Shown here one piece after another: positions 1 through 11,319 of a DNA stretch of 64,000 bases. Numbering within the stretch: the first letter of the stretch is position 1; the number at the start of each line of letters is the position of its first letter. Location of the stretch: positions 1,059,001-1,123,000 of the forward strand of contig NC_088326.1 of the NCBI RefSeq assembly GCF_910592395.1, given 5' to 3'. The notes below the pieces were generated by a model, which was given only the letters and a program-made list of their open reading frames with translations, did not search any database and was not told where the DNA came from. The translations under genes were made by a program, and so were the position numbers. This DNA is from Lineus longissimus (Eukaryota > Nemertea > Pilidiophora > Heteronemertea > Lineidae).

Positions 1-3000
1 ACGAAGTATCTGCGTCGCCACGTCTTCAGGAGTGCCGTCCCGCTCTGTTTCATGAGGTAACCTGTCATGATCGGTTCTTCACTGGCGTCGTCGGGGTTTC
101 TGTTCGATTTGGAGAGTTCCAGCACAACCTTGCTGGGTTCTGAAATCAGATAAAAGCTTGTGCATGAAGTGCTTTGTCAAAGGGCTAATGAAAGAGCAAA
201 GGGATTATCCACATCCTCCAGAAAAGAACATTATATCTATCAGGCTCACTGCATCAACTGAAGCTTTTACTATCATGCAGTGTTTACTGTAGCTTTTACT
301 ATCAACCAGTATTTACTGTAGCTTTTACTATCAACCAGTATTTACTGTAGCTTTTACTATCAACCAGTATTTACTGTAGTTTTTACTCTCAACCAGTATT
401 TACTATAGCTTTTACTATCAACCAGTATTTACTGTAGCTTTTACTATCAATCAGTATTTACTGTTGCTTTTACTACAAACCAGTATTTACTGTAGTTTTT
501 ACTCCCCTCACCTTTGAGCATAAGTTCTATGACCTCGTCACGTGTCGCCTCCATGCAGTTCACACCATTCACAGATACGATGATCTCGCCAACTTGTACC
601 CCAGCTTCCTCAGCTATCGTGCCTAAATCAGAGAAAACAAGTACAGTGGAACCTCCCTTAGCGGACACCTCTCTAATTAGGACAACCTCTCTATAAAGGA
701 CACTAGTTTTGGTCCCAAATTGGTAGTTTCCTTTCAATTTGACCTCTCTAAGTAGGACACCTCTCTATTAAGGACAGCACTTGTCAGTCCCGAGGGTGTC
801 CTTAATAGAGAGGTTCTACTGTATTCATGATAGATGATCTGAGAGTCGAACCCATGACCTACTGATTATAAGCCAAGCGCTCTAAACACTATGCCACTCA
901 TCTCCCTCCACACAAAAGTCTGACATCTCCAGCCTATAATCTCCCTTTTACTCCACCTCAATACTAAGCAGCAAAGTATCGCATCGTTGCTATGGATATC
1001 CTCAGGTGGGCAATGTTGTCAGCACGAGATTTGTTACCAATTTGGGTTAAATTTGCCATGAATTTGAATACACCATCTCACAAACTGCTGAGTTTCTCCT
1101 GTTTTCAAAAGTGATGCCCTACCTTTGATGAAACTAGACCAATTTCAAGGCCAACGAATAACTGATTAGCTTCAAGTTGAGATCTAAGTAGCCTCAGCTG
1201 GTATTGAGGCCGCCAAGCATCCCGTTGTGCCAATATTGATATCGATGGGGAATGATTTGTTTTCTGATTTGGGTTATTTTCCCTGAGAGATTCATAGGTC
1301 ACATCTAATAGCTGCTTTTCTATAGTTTCCAAACTAAGTTTTCTTACCAGACTCAATAGTTGATATAAAAACTGGTTCAGAGCCCTTGATGTGGAAACCA
1401 AAGTCCTGTTCTTTTGATGCCCTTTCGAGGAGGACCTTACGCTCCGGCTCTGAAACAACAGAATCTTATCAGATCTTGTCATCTTAATCACTGTCAGCAA
1501 GGATTCCTGACAGTTCCAAGCCTCAGGCTCTGAGTTAATTAGAGCTAAAATGTAGTGGTGGACTGAGGTTGAATGTAGAAACCATCACGCCTTGCGACTC
1601 TGAGGTTTTCAGGTGAAATGTCAGTGATAAGGCCAATATCGACAATGAGGTATCAGCTGTGGCCAAAATGAGGTACACTGTATGTAAAACGAGACTTCAC
1701 TTGTTTTAAAACAACTCACCACAAATTCTCTCAGACAAACGCTCATACGCCTGAAGACTTGACTTCCGTTTCACGACCTTCCGGGAAACGTGCTGATATT
1801 TCCGCTTAAATTCGCGCTCTGATGTTGTCGAGGACTGCGACTCTAGGCGTCTGTGTGTCTTACTTTCATTCGTTACATCTTGGTCTTGTTCGAAAAATGC
1901 ATCTAGAATGAAATGACTTCAAATATTAGTACGGTCAACTTCCATTGCAGCCAGTCAAGAAATACCACCAAATATTGTGCATGCTGCCTCAAGACATGAT
2001 AATGTGATAGTATTTAAGCCAAACATCTGCGCAGGGCAAGAGATTTGGAACTGTAAAAAGGGGACAAAGAGCCTGGAACAAATAATCTGGAAACCAGGAA
2101 AATCAATTTGTGCCCTTATGCAATTTTGTTATTTGTATTTCAAACAGAGCCCCATATCACAAAAATAGACTCCCAGAACTAAAAATAAATGTCCTAAAAT
2201 CACCCAAATCTCCAACACTGAGTAAATCAATAATCCTGCCCCTGGAGAGTGCGATTGATCTTTGATACCAATTTTGATCTCAAGCAAATATATTGATTAG
2301 AAAATGATCGTTTTGTCGATTATGGTTTACGAAATTCAAAATCACGGAGGGCAAAGGGTGTGGTCGGGAATAAAATCTGGGCTCATTTTAGATTGGCTGC
2401 TTGTTCCCTAGATTGGGGTCACTTCCACCCATCTATGTGGAGAACACTGCTCGATGACACGCACCGTCCAATCCTTCCGAGCCAACGCCAGGACCATTTT
2501 CGATAACCGGCGCCATCTGTAGTTTGTCGTCTTCGTCGCTAAGTATCCACTGGGAGTACCGATGGGTCTCCCCATACACACCTGAAATTGAAAAGGTCGT
2601 TTATATATGAAACTTCCTGTCACAACCTGTCATGTCTTCAGATAAGAGAACTCTGTTTTAATCTTGCTTCCATCGCAAGACATGAAACTTGATATGACCG
2701 ATTCAAATTTCCGCTTCATTTTTCCGACGATCTAAAATATTCATTGCAACACACAAACCTCTTGAGCTATTTTCCTTACAAGCGCTGGACTAATGAGTTA
2801 ATGTGCTGGTGGCAAAATTCAATAAGGTAACCAACGTGACCCGTTGCCTTGGAAACTGTCGGATGTTTCCATACATTTCTGCCGTGAATCTCAATAAGTA
2901 ACCTCGAGAGAATAATAAGAATGGGATGTTTTGCCAAGTTTAGAGACGTTAAAAAAACACCCTTGGGGAAGAAGTTAAGACAACAGAAGATGTTATAATT

Positions 3001-4700
3001 AACCCATTAGGGTGGTGGTGGTGGTGGTGGGGGGGGGGGTTAGTGGTCGTTTAGAGGGGGCGAGATATTCAACTAGCCTGATATAGCCAAGTGAGGCACA
3101 GTGTCCTTGGCTTCTACAGAAAGATTTCAGGATTAGGGCTGGAAACTAATCTCATACACTCCCCCCCCTCCCCGCGGCACCATTCCAAAATGTTCTCTTC
3201 AAAACTTCTCTTGAAATATTACTAACCTGCATCTTCATCATCATCCTCATCCTCGCTCGTCCCCCGCGACGAACTCTCACTGAAACGACTTGGTGAATTT
3301 GCTGCCGACCTTCGTAAAACGACCTTGACCTCAGTGTCAAGGTCACTGTCCACTGACCTTTTCATCAGACCTGAATCCTCTGAAGTCGTCCCAACAGCGG
3401 TACTTTGGTTTGTTCCATTCAATTCCACATTTTTTACCACACCATTATGCCCATTTGATTCAACTTTTTCAACCGACCCATTTTGAGCTTCGACATAAAC
3501 ATTTGCCTGATTTTTTACAACCACATCCGTTAATCCATCTTTTTCAGAATCACAAATTTTAGTTTTAAGTTTTTCATCACAATTTTGATCAGCAGAGTCC
3601 ACAACATTAGTATTTTTTACACACATATCAATGACCTCATCACTTTTTGTGATGACATCACCAGTCATTGTTGGACTTCCAGAACATTCCAAATTGCTCG
3701 GCACAGAAACACTTCCAGGAATCTTTTTCTCAACCAAATCTGAAATATCACAATTCTTCCCGTTTGTGAGCATGTTTTTATCCTGAGACGACACTGACCT
3801 TGATAGTCCATTTGAATCTGTGGCCTTGACCTTTAATTCCGTGGCATCACCCTTTAATTCTGGACACCTTCCCTTCAAACATGGACCGTCTTCTTTCGAA
3901 TCAAACTCGTCCATGTTTTCTGCACACATGGTCCCCGGCGCCTCCAACACACCGTCTGCTTTCAATCCACAAGAATGCAAAGCTACCCCATCCGTCTCAC
4001 CTCCCGTCAACGCACCAATGCCTAATTCATCGCCAACACTAGTGTTTCCATAGCAACCAGGCATACTAGAATCCCGAATCAGACCTGAGGAAGTTTTGCG
4101 ACTCTGGAAAGTTGTATTTTGTCCATTTTCAGCAAAGTTTTCTCCGGGATAAGATTTCTGGTTGGCGCAATCTTCTGCATAGCATCCCACATTTACTTCG
4201 TTTGTACGTCTGCTGGGATTGGAATAATCAATATGGCCGACCATTCTGTCCTCACTGGGTTCATTCCCATTTGGTACGGTGCCGCGTGACTCATTCCCAT
4301 TAGCTGCTCTGGCACTCGAGTTTGACTCAGTATTTGTAACAGAGTGTAGAGTACCGGTATTTGATATTTCACCGTTGGTACCCTGATTGTTGACAACCTG
4401 ATTGACGTCTGCTGAAAAATCTCTGCCGTCTGCCGAAATATTTTGGTCGTCTGTTTCAGAACCACGCACAAATTCGGAATCAAAATCGTCAACTTTGAGG
4501 CCGCATTGTTTGGAACAAGCGTTGTTGTTACAACTTATGTTTTGGTCGTCAATTTCTTCTTCAAATTCATCGAGAAAGTCAAAGGCGTTGGATATGAAGT
4601 GAGAATGGCGGAATTTTCCCGACTGCCTTTCATCAACAACGTTTTTACCCTCCACTGCCTTCTTGGACACCTTTTTTGATTTTTTCTTGGATGAAAACAT
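1..4700 (-). CDS. PDZ and PH domain protein, 5' part (partial, continues past left edge)
   Basis: The ATG is at 4700 (MFSSKKKSKK), inside an exon that opens at an acceptor near 4714, so a non-coding first exon lies upstream. Coding exons: 4700-3227, 2581-2465, 1902-1720, 1449-1348, 622-512, 139-1. Every junction is phase 1 and every internal exon is a multiple of three (117, 183, 102, 111 nt), which strongly supports the chain. The first 491 residues, in one exon, are Ser/Asn/Asp/Glu-rich and probably disordered, with a basic start and an acidic end (SEDEDDDEDAG). A basic stretch follows (EFKRKYQHVSRKVVKRKSS), then a PDZ domain split over 1449-1348 and 622-512: carboxylate-binding loop DFGFHIKG, core AGVQVGEIIVSVNG. 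The last exon begins a PH domain (GYLMKQSGTALLKTWRRRYF). I do not recognise the family. PDZ followed by PH suggests a membrane-associated signalling scaffold or a Rho-family regulator, but the decisive C-terminal part is outside the window. Confidence 0.8.
262..503. repeat. 29-bp minisatellite in PDZ gene intron
   Basis: About 8.3 tandem copies of a 29-bp unit whose core is CTTTTACTATCAACCAG followed by TATTTACTGTAG. Copies differ by a few substitutions. The array ends only a few bases from the 5' splice site of the PDZ exon at 622-512 (donor at 511-510 on the minus strand). Confidence 0.9.
644..821. mobile_element. MITE copy A (CAGT-GAACC ends, TA flanks)
   Basis: 178-bp element that starts CAGTGGAACCTCC and ends GGTTCTACTG, with TA on each side (642-643 and 822-823), the target-site hallmark of Tc1/mariner-type elements. 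Its interior matches the element at 10909-11076 in the opposite orientation. It has no coding capacity. It lies in the intron, about 20 bp upstream (in the gene's direction) of the PDZ exon acceptor. Confidence 0.75.
836..905 (-). repeat. tRNA-derived SINE or tRNA pseudogene
   Basis: Read on the minus strand this has a pol III A-box-like block (TGGCATAGTGTTTAGAGCGC) and a B-box (GGTCATGGGTTCGACTC) at tRNA-like spacing. The anticodon stem has mismatches and G-T pairs and no complete acceptor stem is visible, so it is not a working tRNA gene. Confidence 0.5.
3016..3042. repeat. GGT microsatellite with poly-G run
   Basis: A (GGT)n tract running into about ten G residues, inside the intron between the first two coding exons of the PDZ/PH gene. 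Confidence 0.8.
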
Positions 4701-4979
4701 GGTCAAGCCGATATCTGGAAAGATAGAAGCATGAAAACTTTCAATAAAGACATTTTTTACAAAATTTTCCAGACGTTTATAATTTCGACATCAAACCGCT
4801 ACAATTTCATCATGAAGTGCGTATTGCCGGCACTTGACATATCAATGATATCAACAGGATGTGGCAATTTATAAGAAAATCAGTATGGTGGCACATTTTT
4901 TACAACTTTGTGAATGACAACTCGACAGTTTAACCAAGCCAACTGGATATAGTACCTGCAGCAGCAGTACCCCAACCAT

Positions 4980-5204
4980 ACTATAGTTGCGCGTATACCA
5001 CGAAATATTGGTGGACCAATTGCACGTACACCACCATGCTTTCGAAATGGCGCTTTCTGCTTATTGTTTGCGCATCATCTGTTGCCGGATGCGCGCCATC
5101 TGTTGCCGCTGGTATATGCGCTTGGTGGATTTTCGATGGTGCGGCATTGGTTCGCGAACGAAGATTGGTGGTCCATTTTCAGGTGGTGTACGCGCGGCTA
5201 TAGT
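4980..5204. mobile_element. candidate short inverted-repeat element (MITE-like)
   Basis: The left end reads ACTATAGTTGCGCGTATACC. The right end, reverse complemented, reads ACTATAGCCGCGCGTACACC. Both continue into a second shared block around GGACCA. The element is 225 bp and more GC-rich than its surroundings. No clear target-site duplication was seen, so the exact limits are uncertain. Confidence 0.5.
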
Positions 5205-8200
5205 CCGTAATTGAGCCTGCAGACGCAAATGTTATGATCTAAATCGATTTTGAACACAAGCCAGTGTTTTGGCTTGAAAGGCAGGATGCAACACTCTACT
5301 TCAAATGGAACCCACTTGTGAAAAAAGGCGGGGAAAGTTAAGGAAAGTGGAAAAAAACAGGATGGCGTGTCTGCTCCATGATTGCAACGCACCAACAACA
5401 TGTCCTGTCCCAAGATATAGGTCAAAACACTGATTTGTGGTATCTAATCTTTCAGGAATAAACTGTAAAAAACAACAATAGAACAATGCCATAACACTTG
5501 CCCGTTTGTGGTTAAGCCAATGCTTGAAAGTTAGAATGACTTGACCCTGAAGTTTTATAGGGTGATTAAATGTTCTACATGGTATAGAAACTGTGCAAAT
5601 GGCGCCATGGCCAGGCAGGTGAAAAATCAAATATTTTTTCACATTCTGCGAGATCAAATTATGAAAGTTGAGGCTCAAGGTGATAGTGGAGACGTGTTTC
5701 AAGGATTGGATTGCTGAGCTGTACCGGCAACTTGCTATTGAAGACTATGAAGTGGTATTTCTTCCGCCACACCCTGTAGTCACACCTGCATAATCTTCGC
5801 CTTAATCCTGGTTATTTTCATTACAAGTCAGGCCACAGACACACGACCCCCTGTTTGCTGACAGAAATGAAATCGAAGAATCCACATGTCAAGACCTGTG
5901 CTAAATTTAGAAAATTCCCCAGCGGAGTTTTCAACAAAAATTATTTTTTTGCGGCATATTTTGCAGGTGAGCTGAGGGTAGATTGAACTGAAGCCAGGTG
6001 TCAAGTGTTGCACCTGCATAAAACACGAGCAAAATTTATGCACCACGTTCTTGAATTGCATCAAATTCGCCGCAAAGGTGTTCAATCAGTGTTGTAATGG
6101 TCGGCGGGTACATTCCACCTAACCATTAACCACCTCCTTGCGGACACAAGCGGAAAATCTTTAAGGCCAACCGCTCAATCTGGAAATCAATACGTCAATG
6201 AAATCCATCATCGACGACTTCCCTGGTGGCAACCTTTTAAAATTTTCCCCATTTAAACACGATTATGTGTACCTGATCATTAAACTATGACCATGTGATG
6301 ACGTTTTGGGTTACAAATGATGCGTTATTGATTTCAAAGGAGGCCCAGCATCAGTGACTTGTGGGGTCAGCATTTGAACAAACTTCCCTCACAGAGGATA
6401 GTTCTGGGCTCATCTAAAAATGTACACAAACACTCAGCAAATTGTGTATTTACCATTCTTAATGTACACAGTGGTGCTCACTACACAGGAACTCTAACTT
6501 TACGTTTCCCAGCAGTAACTTGGGAAACGCCTCCTTTAACATTATGTCTGATTCGGTTTCAGTCACTTTTCTCCATAATCAACAGTTTGACCAGTAGCAC
6601 ACAGGTTTTTTCTCTTATTTCACAAAATCTATTATTGTTGACATTTTACATGTTTGAGGCCATTGAAGAGCATGAACATCGAGAAAAATAGGAGAAAGCC
6701 GCACATTGGACAAGACTGCAAACTAAACGTCATTTTTTTAACCGGGTGGCACGGCTTAGCATTAACCAATCAGACAGGAAACACACAATGTTGACTTAAC
6801 CAAACAGAATAATCTAGTTTCAGCGATCTAAGACAACCTCAGTTTAAGATCACTACAAAATTGATACGAAGGTAAATATAGAACAAGGCATCATGACAAT
6901 TGGACAAGTTGGCAACCCACTGTCTATCTAAACTGAACACTCTGAATGGCATTGAGAGACCATGTGCATGATACCTCATCTTTTAGGATCTTAACAGTCT
7001 TAGATCAGAGAAACTAGAGTACTATCTCCAGAATCACCTCCTCTACTTCTTCTAGTGTAAAACAAACGATGATAAATGCAATCATTTCATGTCATTCAGA
7101 AACTGAAATCAACCTTACTACCATTTCAATCTAAACCTCCCAATGCATCTCACACAAGAATATAGACAAACCACACACAAACTTACACTGAAACCAACTT
7201 AAATGTCAACCGATAGATCAATTAGAACTCCGTGTGGAGCCACATAATACCTCAAGGCACTCTGCTGCACCACACCCTTTTCAGAGCTAGCTAATCCACC
7301 GGCTCACTAGTACTAGGCTAGACTTAGCTTTGCTAGCTTAGCAGACACACAGAGTCTCATTTCAAACTCGGTCACCATTCATATCAAAAGTGATTTGAAG
7401 AAAATATCAAATTCCCGGAGATTCGAAGAAATATAAATTCGGGATTGTAAAAGTATCTGGTGAGTTTGAGTATTTGATGTAATTTTCACGTGCACTTTTG
7501 GACAGAATGTGTTAAAATGAGCACTGCTTTCACAACTGACACAAAGAAAGAAATATCATGTGATAATCTGTGTGCGTGATGTAAAACTGTGGGGGCAAAT
7601 GACCCCCGGGTTAGTCTCGTGACCTCAAAAAGGCCACACTAGTTAAAGGAGGAGTTAGAGCTAGACACAGCTCAGTAAAGGACCGCACTTATTAAAGGAA
7701 GAGTTGGAGCAAGTTATAGCTCAGCAAGTACTAATGTATGGTTCTTAATGTTGCTGAAGGAGGGATGCCTAAACTGATCAGGGAGACAGGTGTCCCTTTT
7801 TGACCAATATGTTTTCTTGGATGACCCAAACTTTGAAATTCGTTGGACTTCCTTCCACGATCCACGCGTGTCGTAGAAGCATCATCCATCAGGAATTACG
7901 AGAAATAGGGGTGTCTGCTATTAACCCTTGTCCTGCTCTTGGCTACCGATTCTTGCTCTCATCTTTAAAAGTCATGGTTGAAATCATTCAAAATCTGTGC
8001 AGCATTTCTGCAGGCAACACTATATGAGAACCAATCAATACTTTATCATCACCGTGACCACTCGCGGAAGATAATTTAATTGCTACGCTAATTTCCTCCG
8101 ATGGACACTAATTACTGATTGTGGTTCGAGATGGTGCGATCATATCCCAAGATGCATCTTACAAGAGGAAGATAAGCGTACAAACCACCTGCCATTTTTA

Positions 8201-8212
8201 ACTCTTTATTTA

Positions 8213-8300
8213 CAGATAGATGGGGCAAGAGCACTGTGGAGTAGTGCTAGCCTCACGATTGAGAGATTGTGGGTTGGACTCCCAATTAAATCACTACTTG
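8213..8300 (+). repeat. tRNA-like SINE fragment
   Basis: A-box-like block (GGAGTAGTGCTAGCC) followed by a B-box (GTGGGTTGGACTCCC) on the plus strand. It lacks the paired arms of a real tRNA. It resembles the repeats near 836-905 and 62660-62725 in layout rather than in detailed sequence. Confidence 0.4.
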
Positions 8301-10908
8301 GTTCCGGCTTCGCATCGAGTTCAAATGATCGCTTTAATTTACTAATAGACGATTTACAACCTAATGAAGAATACCCCATCACTTAACAAATTGTTAAACG
8401 ACTAAAGAATCTGCTTCTAATAAATAAACAGCTCTTAGCCTTGAGTGGCATAATCTTCGTAGCAACACATTAAGCCCCGTGATCTCCTGGCTTTATGATA
8501 ATGATTTACCGTCACAATCCCGGTATTGCACGAGTAATAAATGCGGTAAATATTGATTGAGGACAAAGAGGATATCGCTTGGCGATTAACCATATGTCCG
8601 TAGGAGATTCTACGGGTTTTAGATATGATCACCGCATGTTCAGAGTGCGGAAGTAGTAGATGTGAATGTCACACGTTTGATTTAACCCCTTCTCACCAAT
8701 ATCGATAATCTTCCCACTCGAGAACCTATAGCAATTGTACTGTTAGGCGCCAATCCCGTCTGACAATAGCTCTCAACGACGACATCGGAGCGATATTTGT
8801 TGGCACTTGTTCCCACATAAATGCTAAGAATGCTGATTATTGATGTTGTTGTTTACGATGTTCCGCTGCCTCATCACACCACTATCACTTCACAAGGAGT
8901 GCCTAAGCACAAAACAGGTTCAGCAGAGCACCACAAGCCCATTTTCATTTTGAAATAAATCCAAGATTTAATATGAGAAAGTACTTACAGATTTATGATC
9001 CGTCCAAATCAGAATAAGTACGCAAGCAGTATAGTTCACAACACTCAACCCACCCTTATCATCCCCTCTCAAGAATTTTTAATTTTCAAACAATTGTTAT
9101 GAAGTCACGTCGCAATTAACTTAAAATTGGAAAGCTAATTACCTCCTTTTCGAATAATGACATGGAAGCTAAATTGACGACATTGCCATTGCGCTCAGTT
9201 CGCATGTGATGTTCCCAATGGGAATGGAAAAAGTGACTAACTGATATCATTAGCGAGTATAAAAAGATCTAATGTTATCATGGTTTAACATACTATTTTG
9301 TGTCCACATGGCATATTGTACAGATCACGCATACTGTTTGCTCAGTTCCTGTATAGTGTATGGTATATAACGTTGTTTGATGCCGATGAAGTCAACCCCA
9401 GTGCAATCAGTGGGAAATTATGATGAAAATAGCAGACACAAGGCACTTTAAGCAACAAACATGCAAATAGGCCAACTGAGCCCGGTCGTTCAATTGAGCA
9501 CACATCAAGTCTGAGGTGTTAGAGGCCGTTCCACACTCCTAAACTATTTGATGTCGTCCACCTATCTTTTCCTTTTGTTTTGACGAGCTGCCCTCTGCCC
9601 CAAAGAGTCCTCCAAGCCCAGCAAGGAAGAAAATGAAAGGAGACTGAGTGTTTCTCCTGAAACCATTGAGAGCTATGGGTACTGATCCACTCGATAATCC
9701 TGGCCAGAAAACTGTAATCCTATACCTTACCATATATTAAGATCTTGTAAAATATCAGACCAACTACTTACCCAGCCGTTCTAGTTCCATGTAATGTTTA
9801 CCAAATAAGGATTAAGCATATATATACCCAACCAAGAACAAACCAACCATACTCATGCCTAAATATACCAACAAATTTTTGCCAAAAAAAGGACAATTTA
9901 TGGAAATAGGTCATCAACACAAAAGATGTGGTATTAACAGACACATTTTCTTACTTACTCCACACAATACTTCGTAAATAGGCCTTGAGATCAGGAGGAT
10001 TGAAGTAAAGCCACCAGAGTGTGTCAAATCTCAGTGGACATTTGAAAAAGCGTGAAGTTGAACTCGACGGTGGAAGTGATCATGCAAGTTTGATGTCTTG
10101 GGAAAAAATTGGGTTTCTTTTGACAGGTTTTTGAAAGAAATGTTTGTCACTTCCTTCCCCTGACATGATCTAAGAGTGCTTATTCTCTCTTCCTTTCTGT
10201 GTTGGTATCAGTTATGGTCTCATCTGGTATAAATGATGCGACTGAGGGACGACTGGGAAACAACCAGAGACTCCATGAACTTCCAGTTTCTATAACAATC
10301 AGTTTTAACAAATGGTCATTATATTGGTTTACACTGAAGCCTTCCTCAAACACTTCATTTGAAAAGCTTTCAGACCAAAATTTCCTGGTGACAATGCCAA
10401 TGGGAAGTGCTGGTGATGAAAAGCTTTGCTGACTTGTTTCTTGGAAGTATGAGCACAAAATGTGAAAAGCAGGAAGAAAACGCCCAAATCCCAAGGTTTC
10501 CCACTCCTGCAAAAAGGGTCTGCCAAGAAGTTTAAATAAAGACTTTGTTTTCTGAAAGAAGTTTAAAGACCTGATTGGATTCAAGTTAAATGCAATATCA
10601 TTGGAACATTGGCCTTTCAACCAGGAAGTTTATAAAGTTTACCCACGTGCTCGTAAACCAATCATGAATTTGAAAGACTGACTGAAAATTCTTCTTTTTA
10701 TGAAAGGAAATTTGGCCTTAAAATTCCACTAGGTCATGATTCATTAAGTTTCAAAAGCTGGGCATGACTTAACATTACACCCAGACAAAACTTTTTTTGT
10801 TACAACACTGTATTTCCCTTCTAAAATGCAAAAGATCCAGATTGGCTAATGAAGTGTTTAATATACTAGCCAATGGGAGACTTTTGTTTGTTGGGTATGG
10901 TGAAAATA

Positions 10909-11076
10909 CAGTAGAACCTCTCTAATAACTTAGGACACCCTCGGGACTGACAAGTGCTGTCCTTAATAGAGAGGTGTCCAGATTAGAGAGGTCAAATTGA
11001 ATAGAAACAACCAATTTGGGACCAAAACTAGTGTCCTGGCTTAATAGAGAGGTGTCCACTAATAGAGGTTCTACTG
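10909..11076. mobile_element. MITE copy B (CAGTAGAACC ends, TA flanks)
   Basis: 168-bp element beginning CAGTAGAACCTCTCTAA and ending AGAGGTTCTACTG, so it has terminal inverted repeats. TA flanks both sides (907-908, 11077-11078). The interior is related to copy A at 644-821 but inverted. It is non-autonomous, with no reading frame. Confidence 0.8.
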
Positions 11077-11105
11077 TATGTCATTTTCTGATAATCCGCC
11101 CTCCA

Positions 11106-11176
11106 CCCCCCCCCCCCCCCCCCCCACCCCCCACCCCCCACTGACAACATGTTTGTCAGTCGAAGGGGGGGGGGGG
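11106..11176. repeat. C-run / G-run with nested palindrome
   Basis: A run of about 20 C, then CCCCCC blocks, then ACTGACAA, a five-base loop and TTGTCAGT, then CGAA and about 12 G. The 8-bp arms are perfectly complementary and the C and G blocks could extend the stem. Confidence 0.7.
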
Positions 11177-11223
11177 CATATTGAGCTCTTATTTCCAGCT
11201 GCCTGTGCTAAGAGGAGTGACTT

Positions 11224-11319
11224 GTGATGATGTCACCACCCAGTGATGATGTAATCACCATAGTGATGATGTCATCACCATAGTGATGATGTCATCACCA
11301 TAGTGATGATGTCATCACC
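11224..11319. repeat. 20-bp tandem repeat, near-palindromic unit
   Basis: Nearly five copies of TAGTGATGATGTCATCACCA, the last two identical and the first two diverged. Each unit is almost its own reverse complement (GTGATGA...TCATCAC). Confidence 0.9.

Noticed and set aside
836-905. Functional tRNA gene
   Set aside because: B box is good but the acceptor stem is missing and the anticodon stem has mismatches.
2408-2623. Alternative minus-strand frame beginning MTGSFIYK, ending VEVTPI
   Set aside because: Phase-1 entry from the exon ending 3227 selects a different frame (VYGETHRYSQWILSDEDDK), which also leaves in the phase required by the next exon.
3820-4679. Several plus-strand frames across the first exon of the PDZ/PH gene
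   Set aside because: They are shadows of the long minus-strand coding exon; composition mirrors its Ser/Asn-rich codons.
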